Shown here: positions 1 to 12,437 of the stretch, in pieces
Layout of the letters: each line of letters opens with the position of its first letter
Position numbering within the stretch: position 1 is the first letter of the stretch
Assembly: GCA_024180945.1 (NCBI GenBank)
Contig: JAKSGN010000041.1
Coordinates: forward strand, 806,001-870,000
DNA from: Macrophomina tecta
Lineage: Eukaryota; Ascomycota; Dothideomycetes; Botryosphaeriales; Botryosphaeriaceae
Length of the DNA stretch: 64,000 nt
Direction of reading: 5' to 3'
Program-made: the position numbers and the translations under genes
Notes under the pieces: model-generated
Seen by the model: the letters and a program-made list of their open reading frames with translations, nothing else
The model's database searches: none
What the model was told of the DNA's origin: nothing

Positions 1-1671
1 ACCGCGCAGTAGAAGACGACTCCTAATAAAGATGAGTAGAAGACATTCATGGCTCCTGAAGCTATCTAGTCCGTGGACACAAGATCTGGACAATGCTAAC
101 GGGGCGGACGAATCAGCAATTTATACCCCACCACCAACCATCCCGGTACCCAAATCTAGAAAGACCAGGAAGCAGACGAGCAAGCCCCGATAGCCCGCGG
201 GACATGCCCACTCAGATGTGGCAGCAGCCCCTCGTCGGCACGCGGCTTAATGTTCCTTTTTCTCTTGGTCCCAAGAAGCTGGACAATACAAAGGCCAAGA
301 AGATACGCCTGGCCAACCAGATCCCCCAACCCGACTCAGTCACGCCCAGATTCCAATAAAGCCATCTCACCTTCCCCTCCTCCACCCTGAAGGCGGGCAT
401 GGCTTCCTCCTCTTCTGTAAACCAGACGATCGGTCCTTCGATCGGCTCGGCTCGGCTCGGCTCGGGGATTTTGCATTCCCGCCACTTCTTTAATTTGAGA
501 ATCCGGAAATTTCTATACAAGAAAGACAGTAAGCACTTAGTGATGGTTTGCTGTTGGGGTGAGCCCTGCGGAGTACCGAATGCGCCGATCGGAGCCGAGC
601 AACAAAGAAAAACAAACTCCTTCCCCTCTCCTGACGTCGACCAAATTTCCCTGTCTAAGGCCGTGTGACTCCTCAATTCTCGTGGAGCGAGACACAAGTA
701 CACAACCCCGCATGACCACGTTTTTGCGCCGCATCCAGGCTGATATAGTTGGGGCGTCTTTACTTTTTTTTCACCGCATATATCAAAACTAAAACCTTTG
801 CCTGACCACTAATCCCCTAACCATAAATATCGGACTGAGAGGCGTTTCCGCTTCCCGCGCGCATATACGGGCTTGCTTTTGCGATTCTTCTGGGACCGAC
901 CCCGTATTGGTATTAAATGTTACTCAGTCCGCACTTAAGAAACAAGGAAAACCCCAAGACAGAGCAGCTAAGGTGAACGAATCAACACGTCGGCCCTTTC
1001 CCCCAGGGAATGATCCCGCCGCCATAAGATTCGACGGTCAATGGGTGTCAGAGAAAGAAAGAAAAAGAAAAGGCCCGTTCTGAGGCACAGCAATAGTTAG
1101 CAAACACCACACATAAGTTGCCCTGATCTCGATAAAACTCCTGCATAGTTTGTGCACGTGCAAAGATATAGCGTGATACAAAGTTCCTGGCCCCAGACAA
1201 TAAAAAGGCTCGAAGAGATCCCAGGAATGAAAAGAGAGAGGATAAGGGAATTGGACATATGCCCCCTTTGTTTCTCGTTACTTATGCATCGAAAACAGCG
1301 AAGAGAAAGACCCCAAGGCAATGTGCGAGACGCCAGAAGAGGCCCAGCCCAACTGCGTCCCTCCCCAGTGACTGAATAATTTCCATCACACGAAAAACAA
1401 GCAAAAGATACGCCGAATGTAAGGGGAATCCGTGCGACAGGAGGAAAAAGATGTATCAAAAAGTGAGGCACACACACAAAGACGCTAGGCCTGTTCAAGT
1501 AAACAAGAGGTGGTTGATTGAGAATAATACACATCGAGGCAACTAGACAGGGCGTCATAGTTACGGCGGGCCTTGGTCTCTGATTGCAACTAATTGGCTC
1601 ATCCCAGAAGATGGAAGCTTCCTCGTACTCGCGGTATCTCTGCTAGGGGCTGCCGGCACATCTGTGCCACT
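1..1671. other. No gene recognised; left flank of the mitochondrial HMG-box gene
   Basis: Only short open frames with no recognisable protein are present. The right part is the 3' flank of the minus-strand HMG-box gene that ends at 1672. A short pentanucleotide repeat (TCGGC, about five copies) lies at 442-466. Confidence 0.6.
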
Positions 1672-2899
1672 CTACGCGGACGTCTTCGCGGGTTTCTTCA
1701 CGGATAGGAACGGTGCATCCTCGCCATAGATGTTCTTGTACTCGCGGGCGTAGCGCTGCCTGTCACTCTCGAAGGCGTCCTGGTATTTCTGTAGCAGAAA
1801 CCCCCACGGTCAGTTGAGATCTCAAAGAACATAGGAGAAAAAGAGAGTAATGAGGCCTCCAACTACGGGGAGCGAAAACGAAGTACGGACCTGCTTCTCG
1901 GACGCGCTCAAAGCCTTCCATTCCTGACCGGCCAGTTTGCCTGCCTCAGCAATAGCAATGTTCTTGTAGTCGCCGCTGTTGATGCGGTCCTGGTAGAAGC
2001 GCACGAAGGCAGAAGTCGGCCGGGCGACAGCGCGGTCGTCTTGGATTGGGGCCTTATTGTAGCCAGGGATCTTGTCCTTGAGCAAGCGGCGCGCATTGTT
2101 GGCCTTCTTAATCTCCAACGGAGTGTAGCTGTGGATCCACTTCTGGAGAGCCTTACGATTCTCCTCGGCCGCTTCGTTAGCGATGCGGTTGAGGCGCTAT
2201 GGTGTACACCAAGATTAGCATTGAGGTCGACGCAGATCAAGACTATTAACAGACCTCTGTCTCGGCCGGGCTGAGATTCTTGTATTTCTCGGAAGCCTCC
2301 TTCGTGATCCTAGTGAATCTCTCACGGATCTCCGGGCCCGCGAGCTTGGAGCCCGTTACTTCATTCTGCATGATCTCGGTTACCAGGACTTGGAAGGCGG
2401 TGGAGGGCTTGCCCTTGGGCTCTTGCAGGGCAATGGCCTTCAATTCGCTGATTTCATCCTTCTTCTTCTTCTCCGTGGTGCGAAGCCTGCGCTTCTCTAG
2501 AATCTCCTTCTCTCTCTCCGTGAGGTCCATCCTAGGCCGGCCCATGATACTCAACTTCTTCGGGCCACGCTTCTTCGTGGCAGCAGGTTTCTGGGGGGTC
2601 GCAGCCTTCTTCGCGACGGGTTTCTTGGTCGCAGTCTTCTTGGTTGCAGTCTCCTTAGCTGCAGTTTTCTTAGTAGCGGGCTTCTTGGTTGAAGCGGTTG
2701 CCTTGGTCATCTTCTTCGTAGTCTTAGTGGCGGTCGCGTAGCCGCGGATGCGCTGGAACTGAGCGAAGGCGGCGACATTGTTGGTAGATCCGGCGCGGGC
2801 AATGGTGGTGCGGAGCTGGCGCGAGAGGTGCGCGGCGTCGCGTGCTGCGACGCTGGGCACCCTAGCTCTCAGACGAGCGAGAGCTGTGCGGGCGAGCAT
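1672..2899 (-). CDS. Mitochondrial HMG-box protein with two HMG boxes (Abf2/TFAM-like)
   Basis: Three exons: 2899-2255, 2196-1891 and 1788-1672, all joining in phase 0, give about 355 residues. The N-terminus is rich in Arg, Ala and Ser with no acidic residues for the first 25 or so, which fits a mitochondrial presequence. A Lys/Ala/Thr-rich linker with many KK(A/T) repeats follows (about residues 60-115). A first HMG box (GKPSTAFQVLV onwards) spans roughly 155-240 and a second (RPTSAFVRFYQDRI onwards) roughly 265-345. Abf2/TFAM proteins bind and bend mitochondrial DNA and package the nucleoid; that role is inferred from the domain layout. An in-frame ATG 18 nt further upstream (2917) is possible, but the later start gives the cleaner presequence. 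A long antisense open frame exists only because of the Lys-rich codons. Confidence 0.88.
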
Positions 2900-2917
2900 G
2901 GTAGTGGCCGATTCCAA

Positions 2918-3582
2918 TGGAAATGGTGGGAGAAGCCGAGTAGATGTGATGCGATCGACGCGGCGGGATCCAGGGCGTGCAATTGCGATGCAGCGTGGCT
3001 GGAGGAGGTGGGAGGGTGGTGGAGGGTAGTGTGTTGTGGCCGGCTAGAGCTAAGGGAAGTACCTGCCGTGCCAGCCCAGGCGACTCGCTGGAAGAACAGT
3101 TGCTCCGCCCACAGTTGTGGATGTATGGTGCGACGCCGCGCACAACCACGACGTTGACGCGACGTCACAGCTCTGCCCTGTGCGTCTATCACGATTCTGT
3201 GAGGGACTGCTCAACCTTCGAGCCACTGCAGTCACCTCCAGGCCCCCAAACGCCGTGTAACTGACTGCTCTGGCGCCTGCTCTGTTCGCAGCACCGTGCT
3301 CAAGCGGAGACACAGACACACACACACACACACACACACACATAACTTCCCCAAGGAGGGGAATGCGCATTAATTCAGACTCCATCCCTGCCAAACCAGC
3401 TGAGTGGAAGACACCATCCCAGTCCGCCAGGGTATCAACAGCCAAGATCACAACTGTACAGCCACTGACGAATAATCGACTGTCCCAAAACTCCTCTACC
3501 ATGCAAGCCAATAACAACAGAGTGGTATCCAGCGCTTGAAAGAAAATCCGAGGGAATCGTCCCATGTACTCCCGTAATGGGA
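2918..3582. other. Intergenic; promoter side of the HMG gene, contains a CA microsatellite
   Basis: This holds the upstream flank of the minus-strand HMG-box gene and the 3' flank of the UBTD gene. It carries a CA dinucleotide repeat at about 3316-3342. I see no gene in it. Confidence 0.6.
3316..3342. repeat. (CA)n microsatellite
   Basis: An uninterrupted run of about 13 CA units lies in the intergenic region between the HMG-box and UBTD genes. Confidence 0.95.
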
Positions 3583-5083
3583 TTAGAAGACCAAGGCGTT
3601 CACTACGTGCCCGTCGCTGTAGCCCTGTGCCGCAAGACTAGCATTCTCGCGGAATATTTTGCCCAGGTAGGCAAGTCTGATGCGGTTCGTAGGGGGTACC
3701 TGTTGGAACGTCAGCGGGCCATTGCAACAAGCAATTGGTCAATACTCTCGGCCGAGCTGCTATCACGTACCTGTGCCGTCTCCGCAATCTTTGCTATCAC
3801 CGAGCTCACTCTCTCCTCCATACCCACCTCAACCACCACGTCGGAGCCTCGATCACTCAACCTCGCTTTCAACTTGACAATCTCTCCCATCTTCCCCTTG
3901 CCCTTCTCCTCCGCTAGGCTCTGCTCCCCGTCTTCTTCACCGTAGCCATCCCCTTCTCCCTCATCATCATCCTCCACCACACCAACCGGCTCCACAACCA
4001 CCCACTCCGGCACCCTATACTCCGTCCCCCACTCATCAAAAACCCCCCTCCAAACCTCCCCCGTCGGACACGTCGCGCCCGCCGCATCCAACACGCCCTG
4101 CGCACTCGCAACATCGCCGCCCCTCACCAACTCCGACGCCAGCCTAACAGCACCCCAAAGCTCCTCATGGCCCGTGACCCTTGTATCCCAAAAAGCGTTC
4201 CTTTCCTTCTCGAGCCGCGCTCGCGTAAGCACCGGCCCACCCAAACTACTCGTGTCGCTCGTCGTGCCCAGCTTGTTGCTGTGCGCGTGCGGCGACGGCG
4301 AAGCCGACAAGCCGCCATCCAAGACGGGGCCCTTGCACCTGCGCCCTCGATCGATCGCCACGAGCGGCTTGTTCGGTCTAGAGTCGCTCCGCACAGCGCC
4401 GGCGGCAGCGGCAGGCGGCGGGCCGCCACGGCTCCTCCGGATCAGCCGATTGCTGCCTCCCGCGTGATGTTGACGAGGGTCCGGGATATCGTTGTGCGAG
4501 TGTGATGGACGGGGCGAGTCGTCTGAGGCAGAAGCTGATAGAAACGACTGGGTTGAGTGTGGCTGAGGTACTAGGAGCGACGAGGGATTGTTGATGTTGG
4601 CGCGCGACGAGTCGTCACTGGTCGTGACGGCGTGGTGGCGATGGTGAGAGTCGGCATGGTGGTGAGAGCGGCCGCCGGCGGGCGACGGTGCGGAGCTTCC
4701 GCCGCGCTGAGATGACAGACAGCAGCCCTGTTCAAGTGGGCGTCACAAGCCGCATGTTAGTCACTCCGCTGCTGCTGGTGGCCCATGATTGACAAGCGTG
4801 CGAGACGGTCTTCGGCGGGGTAATGGACGACGTGCGGGAAAGTTGCGGAATGTGTGAGGTTGGATCATGCGCATGGCGTGAGGATGCAGAAAAAGAGGAG
4901 AATTGGTGGTAAGAGGAATTGGAAGGTGGATGTTTTGCCATGCATGGAGAACTGCCGGTCGTCGACGCCTTGAAGCGCGACGAGAGGTATGCCTTGTCGC
5001 AGCAAGCAGCGGCACTGGCCATGCACAAGCCTGGGTAAAACAGAAAGTACGCCGGACTGTTTACGGCAATGGCGACATACCAT
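3583..5083 (-). CDS. UBTD1/UBTD2-type ubiquitin-like domain protein (DC-UbP family)
   Basis: Exon 1 is only the ATG (5083-5081). It is followed by a 353-nt intron, exon 2 (4727-3771), an intron, and exon 3 (3699-3583), giving about 358 residues. The spliced start reads MGCC, a consensus for N-myristoylation at Gly2 with palmitoylatable Cys3/Cys4. A Ser/His-rich disordered region follows. The conserved UBTD N-domain then begins near SDSRPNKPL and contains the family signature around RNAFWDT, ELW and EWGTEYRVPEW. The C-terminal ubiquitin-like fold starts near MGEIVKLKARL and finishes in exon 3 with LAYLGKIFRENASL. In animals this family scaffolds E2/E3 enzymes and deubiquitinases; membrane anchoring here is inferred from MGCC. 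An acidic insert (about 285-300) separates the two domains. No other Met gives the expected N-terminus. Confidence 0.87.
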
Positions 5084-6334
5084 GAGTCTTCCTTCTCGCT
5101 AACCCATCAAACGGTATGTGAGCGCAGTAGCTCTATCCAGAGACGTGAGTTGAGCAGGCGCATCAGAGGGCGCCGGGCGGGCGGTGGGAGGGAAGTAGTG
5201 CAGTGGCAGCTGAACGAATGTCGAGCGACCCGTGGTTTGGGGCTGAATTGCGCAGCGAGAGTAGGAGTCGGTTCGGAGGGTAAGGCGCAGGGCTAGGAGC
5301 CAGGCGGCGCAGCGTTCACGAGCGATTGAGTTCACTCGGGTCAGCGAGTCGTGGTGGAGACGCTTAGGGCAGAGCAAGGCTGTGGTGCATGTGGATGATG
5401 CAACGAGGTCAGGGATCGTATAGGTCCAAGGTCGTGGACCCAGAATGCACTGCTGACTTGGGCGTGTGCAGCGGGCGGAGAGCGGGATGAGCTGGTCGTC
5501 TTCCCGGGAGCCGCGCAACCCTACGCCATCCATTTTTCTCACGGAGTCTGGGCCGTGTTGCAGCGCGCCCTGGGCCCGCAGAAACCACTCGCTGAGCCGC
5601 CGCCGCCGCCGCCGCCGCCGCCTCCTCCTCCTACGCCAGTCCATCCTTCGGGGAAATGCTGTCGTATGGCTATCTCCGCGACTCGTCACCATGCCGCAGC
5701 TGCCAACTACACTTTCGCCGATCAGGAACTTCCCTACTCCCGTCGTGCAGCTAATTTCATCTGTGCATACGAATAGTCAAGCCTTACCTCACAAGTCATG
5801 CCTCGCCAAGATTGGGCTCTGGATCGCATCCGTTTCCTCACGTCACCACGACGGCCATTGTTCTTTCTTTGTGTCAAAGACCATTTTTCTATTAGATATT
5901 AAGAGAGTTTCGGTGCCCTAGCGGCCGCTTGTACATATCCTGATAAGGCTAGTACGCAGGGTATCAAGGGGGTATACGCAGTTGCCTCAAACCCAGAGCA
6001 ACGAGACAAAAAACAACAAAAGAACCAAACGAGAAAGCACTGAACACAAATGCGCAATGGTGGTATCAATCTAGACGATGTAGGAAAGAGAGACCGCCAA
6101 CAGCCGCAAATGCAAAATGAGCATACCCCAAATGAGAGACGATGGTGAGAGGTTAGGAGAGTACTTGGGTTTTTGAGCGTACTGCGAATTTTTTGGTGTT
6201 CTGTCGGTTAGAAGAGTGGCGGTAGCTCGCGTTGAGGTTCTGAAACCAAATGACAGCGGCTTGCGGTGCCCAGCTTTTCCGTCATTGCGTCATGGCAGTC
6301 ATCGAGGGAGAATCGATCCCAACACACCTTGCGC
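5084..6334. other. Intergenic; UBTD promoter/5' UTR side and MEU6-like 3' flank
   Basis: No gene is recognised. A CCG run grading into CCT lies at about 5597-5632 and opens spurious proline/arginine frames on both strands. The left part should hold the UBTD promoter and the right part the 3' UTR of the MEU6-like gene. Confidence 0.55.
5597..5632. repeat. (CCG)n/(CCT)n trinucleotide repeat
   Basis: About eight CCG units are followed by CCT units, outside any recognised coding exon. Confidence 0.9.
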
Positions 6335-8523
6335 TTAAGCGGTAGCCTGGACGGTGGGGGTGGAGGACTGGCCAACAGCAACGGCGTCGGGGACAACGTC
6401 GCCAATGGCGGCCTTGGGCTCCTCCTCCTTCTTCGCCTCCTCGTCCTCCTTCTTGGCCTCCTCAACGGCGGCGGCCTCCTCAGGCTTGGTCTCAGCCTCC
6501 TCCTCGACCTTGGCGGGAGTGGAGTTCTCCTTCTTCTCCTTGTTGCCCTTGACAGCCTTGCTGGGGTTGCGGAAGAGACCGCCGAGACCGCGCTTCTTCT
6601 CGCCGTCAGCCTCGCCCTCGTTGTTCTTGGCACCGAAGTTGCCGAAGAAAGAAGTGCGACGCTTCTCCTTGCCAGGCTCGGGAGTAGCGACGGCAGTGGC
6701 AGTGGTGCCAGCGGCCTCGCCCTCGGCGACAGGAGCGGCCTCAGTCTCAGCGGGCTTGACCTCATCCTTGGGAGTCTCAGCAGCGGGGGCGGGAGACTTA
6801 GCCTCCTTCTTGCCGAACTTGCTGAAGAAACCACCCTTCTCCTTGGCGGGAGTAGTGGCAGTGGCAACAGGAGTGGTGGGGACCTCGCCATCAGCAGTCT
6901 TAGGGGCTTCTTCAGCGGGCTTGGCCTCCTCACCCTCAACGGGCTTAGGAGCCTCGTCAGTGACAGCGGGAGCCTCAGCGTCCTTCGGGGGGACGACAGG
7001 GGCAACCTCGGCCTCCTTCTTCTCGGTGGCAGGGCTGCGAACCTTCTCGAAGAAACCGCCGAAGATAGAGGTGCGCTTGTTGGCCTTGCTGGTCGCAGGC
7101 TTGGTCTCGGGAGCCTCAACCTTGGCCTCCTCAGGCTTGGCCTCCTCGCCCTCAGTGGGCTTAACCTCCTCAGCGGGAACAGCAGCCTCAGAAGCCTCAG
7201 CTAGAAACAGAACGTTAGTATTGCGCCTTGATGAATGATTCGTTTCATCAACTTACCGACAGGGGCCTCAGCAGGGGCCTCGGCCTGAGGCTCCTCCTTG
7301 GCCTCCTCGCCCTCCTTCTTCGCCTCCTCCTCCTTGGCCTCCTCCTTAGCCTCCTCCTTCTTCACCTCCTTCTTTTCGTGCTCCTTCTTGCCGAGGAGAC
7401 CGCCGAAAACGGAAGCCCGCTTGCGGGAAACAGAGCGGCTCTTGGACTTCTTGTTCTTCTTCTTCTTACCCTCAGCGTCCTCGCCGGAGCTCGAGGAGGA
7501 AGAACCGCGGCGATCCTCGCCCTCAGCAGGCTTAACCTCGGTGCTCTTCTTGGGAGTGCCCTCCTCAGCCTTAGCGGCGGGGGCAGCGACGGCGGGCTTG
7601 CCTAAGCGAGACGTTAGCTGGATCCACCTAGCATGACACGGAAGCAAGCGAAGTGCGGCGTGCATTGACGCACGACCCACCGCCAACGTTGCTTCGCATG
7701 TGATGAAACATACCGAGCTTCTCGATGGCCTCCTTGTACTCCTCAGAGGAGGTAACGCCCTCAGCAGCGGCCTTGGACTCCTCGACCGTCTTCTCGACAG
7801 CGACAACCCAGCCGTCACGCTCGGCGGTGTTGGAAGCCTCGAAAGAGTGCTTGTGGCCGTGGACCTTGAAGGAGAAAACAACGTTGCCCTCCTTGGCGAC
7901 CTCGGTGGCATCGGCCTGCGGTTCATCGTCAGCAAGCAGTTCTAGAGCAATCGGTCGATCGCATCAATGGTCGGAACGCACCAGCTTCAGAACGCCCTGA
8001 GGAGCAGACTTCTGGTCGGCGTGCTTGGCGAAAAAGAGCAGGCCCTTGCCGGTCTTGCTTGCCCAGGCGACGGTGGAGTGGGCGTGCTCGCCCTTCTCGC
8101 CACGAAGGTAGCCGCTGAGGCTTTCCTTGGGGACGGCGGCCTCCTCACCGAACCAGAAGTACTTCTTGGAGAAGGTCAAGCTCCTGTAGCGCGAGTCAGC
8201 TACCGTGGTCGCGCAGTAGAGTGCGGGCAGCGGAGGACTTACTTGATCAGACCGGGAGCCTTGTAGCCGAGAGCGCCGGAGTAGATGGGCTCGGCGGTGA
8301 TCTTGACCTCCTCCTCGCCGGTCTTCTCCTCCTTGGGGAGGGCGGTGGTCTCCTCGGTGGCAGCAGGGGCAGCAGCGTCAGCGGCAGGTGCATCGGCGGC
8401 AGGAGCGTCAGTCTTGGCCTCCTCTGCGGGAGCGGCCTCAGCGACGACGGGCGTCTCGCTGGCGGGGGCGGCAGCGGGGATCGCCTCAGCGACAGGCGTC
8501 TCAACGGGCTTCGCGTCAGACAT
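6335..8523 (-). CDS. PH-domain protein of the MEU6 family with repetitive KKxE-rich tail
   Basis: Five exons (8523-8243, 8183-7982, 7915-7714, 7601-7257 and 7200-6335) splice in frame to about 631 residues. An Ala/Glu/Pro-rich N-terminus (1-75) precedes a pleckstrin-homology-like domain (about 80-225). That domain contains YSGALGYKAPGLIK, KKYFWFGEE, HSTVAWASKTGKGLLFF and FKVHGHKHSFEASN, ending in a GWVVAVEK helix. This matches fungal proteins related to S. pombe Meu6 (meiotic expression up-regulated 6). The C-terminal 400 residues are low-complexity (E, K, A, P) but punctuated by repeated basic/aromatic motifs such as KRASVFGG, KRTSIFGGFF and RRTSFFGNFG. The function is unknown; lipid or cortical binding through the PH domain is an inference. 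Introns 3 and 4 (112 and 56 nt) also join in frame. Confidence 0.88.
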
Positions 8524-11500
8524 GGTGTCGTGTGTGGTGGTGTGTTGTGAAGGAATGGTGTGCTGCGGGGATTAGGCTGCGAAAGGACGACGATTGGAGG
8601 GCGCCGACGTCCAAGACGAAAAGAAAGGGTATATGGGGTATCTCTGAACGGTGGGAAGGGTAAAGCAGCGTGGCCGCTCTGGTGTGAGTAGGGTGGAAGG
8701 TTATGTAGGTCGGGGAGAGTGTGGCTCTTCCAGGGGAGAAAAAGCGCGAGCGACGCACGGCCGGCGCCTCAATGTGAGGCCCAGGGCCCGCCCACTCGAT
8801 CATCTTCATTTGCCCCGAGCTTGGGCGGGAGCAACAGCAGTAGCAGCAGCAGCGTCGTGCCCTGCCTGCTTAGCGCGGCCGTGGGTCTCATGACACCCCC
8901 CGGAGGCCAAACACCGCCAGCAATCGCAAGCCGTCCGATCACTGCCTCCCTGAAGCTTTCCAACGACGTTATCAGTCTCGTGTTACTCGGCTCCGTCTTG
9001 GGGCAGATGCAGCAGCCAGGGTGCCCGTCGCGCGCCCCCCCCACCGGCGCGGTCATCGCCAGCGCCAGCGCGTCGCTCAGGCCACGGCGCGGCCACCAGG
9101 CTGAGCAGCGCTGCCCTCAGCGTGCACATCGGCACAAGTCGCCAGCCGCGGCTAGTATTGGAGGGGACGAGATTAGGAGGACGGGCAGGGTCCGTCCAGC
9201 AAATGGCGGCGCCGATCACCCTGGGCGTTGCTAGCACGGCAGACACGGCCCTTCCACATGGCCAGCAATGCAGGGAGCAGGTGGAGCCCGCGCTAGGGCC
9301 GCGTTGTTTCCTCCTGGACCTCATCTCTCATCAGCCTTTGCTGGAAGACGGCGAGGTGCGGCCGCCGGCTGGAGTTTCTGACGTGCAGCTGCTGCGCAAT
9401 GGGGCCAGCCCAAGCCGCCCGCTCGTGTGCCATCCAGTGCCTTCCAGCGCCCAGCCGCCCCGGGCAGGTGTCGCGACGGCGCACGTGTTTGATTGGCTTG
9501 CGTCGCGACTCACTCCTGCAGCGCCAGCGTGGACGTGGGAAATTCTGCCGCGCCCGCTCCACTCCGGGAACGGTCCCCAAGCCGAATGACTCGATGAAAA
9601 TCAGATGGGCAGATGGGCGATCCCGGCCGGCAAGGGCAAGCCGTGGCTGCTTCCTTCGGTCACGCTCGCTGGTGACGATGCCTCCCCCCTTGGGTTGACG
9701 GGCGGGCGGGCTGGCTGGCTGGCGCTGCCAGACACACACGCACGCAGCGACAGAGCCGCCTGCTGCTGACACATCGCTGCCGCGGCCCGCCCTCCTGCGC
9801 CCGAGAAGAAGCGTAGGTTCGCTCTCTTCGGGTCACGTTCCGTGCAGGAAATTGTGTGGGCATAAACGGCCCGCTCTCACCACGCCGGCGGCTGGCAAGC
9901 GTGCACATTCGGGGCCGCCGCCGCGAAGAGTACGAGCCCCTCCCCGGGGCTGCCAGCAGAGCAGGCTCCGGTACCCCGGATGCCGTAGCAGGCGGTGAAC
10001 GGGCTGGGCTTGGGATCACGAGAGGGAGGGCCGGACAATCTATCAGAACCACTCCAGCATGAAGCGCCTGAAACACCCGACCACATCTCGCCTGGCCAGC
10101 CACCCAGCGGCCAACAGAACCGACGCCGCTGGAGTTATGCAAAAATGGCCCCAAATCGGTACTTAGGTAATCTCCCTCAAACGCGCTTATTCGAGTTAAA
10201 GAGCAGCAGTGCCGCCAAATCGGTTAATGGCGCCAAGCAGCTGCACCAGCTAACCTCTGCTTGTTTACGGTCCCGCCGTTGTCCAACCGCGCCCCCTGAC
10301 AGCGTGCGCACCTGTCGCGAAGCTTCCCGCTCACCGCCCCGGGCCACCAGCGAGAGGCTGCCGACCTCGTCTGGAGCGTTGCAGCAATCGAAACCTTCGC
10401 AATGCCGTCGTCCTCACTGGGCGTCTGTGTGCACGTCCAAGCTGTCGCGCCGAGTGGGTCCGCCCGGGAGCCGCCCGCTCACCTCCAGCATCAATCTCAA
10501 GCAACACCACGGCGCACTGTGGCGCGCCCTTCCGCCGGAGATACACAGCATGGGTATTTATTGATAACAGAAAATTTGATGTCATGACGCTGCCGATGAC
10601 CTCGATCGCGCTCCCGTTCGCTCTGCATATCTAGCGTCTCGGCCTAGCTCTGGTCTGGGCAACGGCTGCCGAGCGAAAAAGAAACGAGACAACGATCTTC
10701 AATTTGCTGCTCCGCTCCACCAAACCTCACGGCCAGCGCTGCAGGAGCACAACCCCCCAATGAAGCGAGAGAACATTCAACGAACATTCCACGAAGTCGA
10801 TCAGCGGTGGCGGCGAAGCGAAACAACGAACCGTGTCGCGTGCCCATAGACTGGAATACGCACATCACTTCGATAGACAGGAAGAAAAAAATTTCTCGAA
10901 AGATGCCCGGGTGATGTTGTCTCGCTGCGACAAGAGTCGCCGTACGGGCGTTAAGCTTTCACGGACCAGCCCAAGCCCTGCCCAAGGGTGATTGCCTTTT
11001 CCCTTTCCCGCCCAACGTCGGGACAATCCTGCCGCTCCAATCACGCAGTGATCGTCATTCCTGCCTTCTGAGATCTTCGACCACCACGAGGCCTTCCAGA
11101 AGACTTCCCCTTCTTCTCCTCGCCCTCGAGCTGTGGGAGAGCAGAGTCGAACTGCTGGCCCGAACGCCCAACCTACGGGTGCCCACAGACGTTCATGCCC
11201 GGGGCAACCAACCGACATACGCCCTTCTGTCGTAGCCATTTCCCTCAATAATGCTCCTGGGGCCGAATTTGATATCGTAATCTCGATTCCCACTCCCTGG
11301 AGCAATTCGCCCAATTGCCCAAACGAAACTAACTCAATCACTCCGCATATACGTAACTCTTATTGTCTGCCCCGCGACAGACGAGATGCAGCTTCATGCA
11401 GCAGGAACGTCATTCATCACAGACGCGGGCATACAGGCGAAAAAAAAAAAAAAAAAAAAGAAGGTTCGCTATGGTCGTCCGTTCACGCTCACATTATCCA

Positions 11501-12437
11501 ATAACAAGCTTAGGCCGCAAACACTTCACAGCGCCTCAACCCACGGGCACTCTGGCACACATAACATCTCACACGCACACATATACACATTGAGCACATC
11601 TTGTACTGAACCCCCGAGAGGGATCCATCCATCCATCAATTCACCCAACCATCACACGCCGAAAACAAACAAAAAGTGTGACTGATCTCCACGCATATCC
11701 GGCGGCGGCATCGGCCCTCTGGTCCGCCCGGTCCCTTTCGCTCGCACTGACACATACTCATCACATCCCTCCTCCCTCTGCCGCCCCTTTCCCTTGCCCG
11801 CCCGCCCCCCATGCACCCGCAGTGTCCACCAGCCCTATACATACAATATGCAAGTCATCTCCCTCGCAAACCCCCCCTTCCCTCCCCTCTCCCCACCTCA
11901 CCTGCCCACCCACTTCACTCGCCACGTTCTTCCCTACAATAAAAAGGAAAGAGAATACGATGATCCCGCATCCCAAAGAGAGAAAAGCATGAACCGCAAA
12001 ACCCAAAAGGCTAAAAAAAAAAAAAAAAAGGCATTCACCGGAGGCACAGTAAAACCCATCTCATCTCCCCTTCATGTCCCCGCCCGAGATGAGATGATCT
12101 CCTCTTTTCAAAACCATTGGGTGAGAGAAAGGGTAACCCCCCACCCCGCCCTCCCCCCGACCAAAAAAAAAAATTACTAAGTACTATCATCCCACTCAAC
12201 ACTGTTTTTATTTTTTTTATATTATCTGCCCATTATTTCCTTCGCTGGCCCCCGAGCCGGCCAGTCGATGGATCTCCCCATACCATCTGAACAATGTCCT
12301 GCGGGAGATGAACAAATTAAATGCCAAGAAATTTCCCACACCAAAGACGCTGGTGAACATAGTACATACGTGAGTCTTCCACACACGCACTCTCACATAT
12401 ACATGTCTGCCAAAAAAAAAAAAAAAAATACACTAGC
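8524..12437. other. Gene-poor 3.9-kb intergenic region
   Basis: Upstream flank of the minus-strand MEU6-like gene on the left and 3' flank of the VSB1-like gene on the right. Frames up to about 190 residues are present, but none resembles a known family or shows intron-supported continuation. There are A-homopolymers at about 11440-11459, 12013-12029 and 12412-12428, and a CT-rich tract at about 11750-11930. I cannot support a gene here; a long UTR, lncRNA or regulatory region is possible. Confidence 0.5.

Noticed and set aside
2280..2741. Plus-strand frame of 153 residues with hydrophobic Phe/Val/Leu repeats resembling membrane segments
   Set aside because: It is the antisense of the Lys/Ala/Thr-rich linker and first HMG box of the mitochondrial HMG gene.
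6266..7238. Two long plus-strand frames (about 300 residues each) rich in Leu/Gly/Ser or Ser/Ala
   Set aside because: They are antisense shadows of the low-complexity tail of the MEU6-like gene; the minus-strand frame has continuous sense, correct splice sites and a family match.
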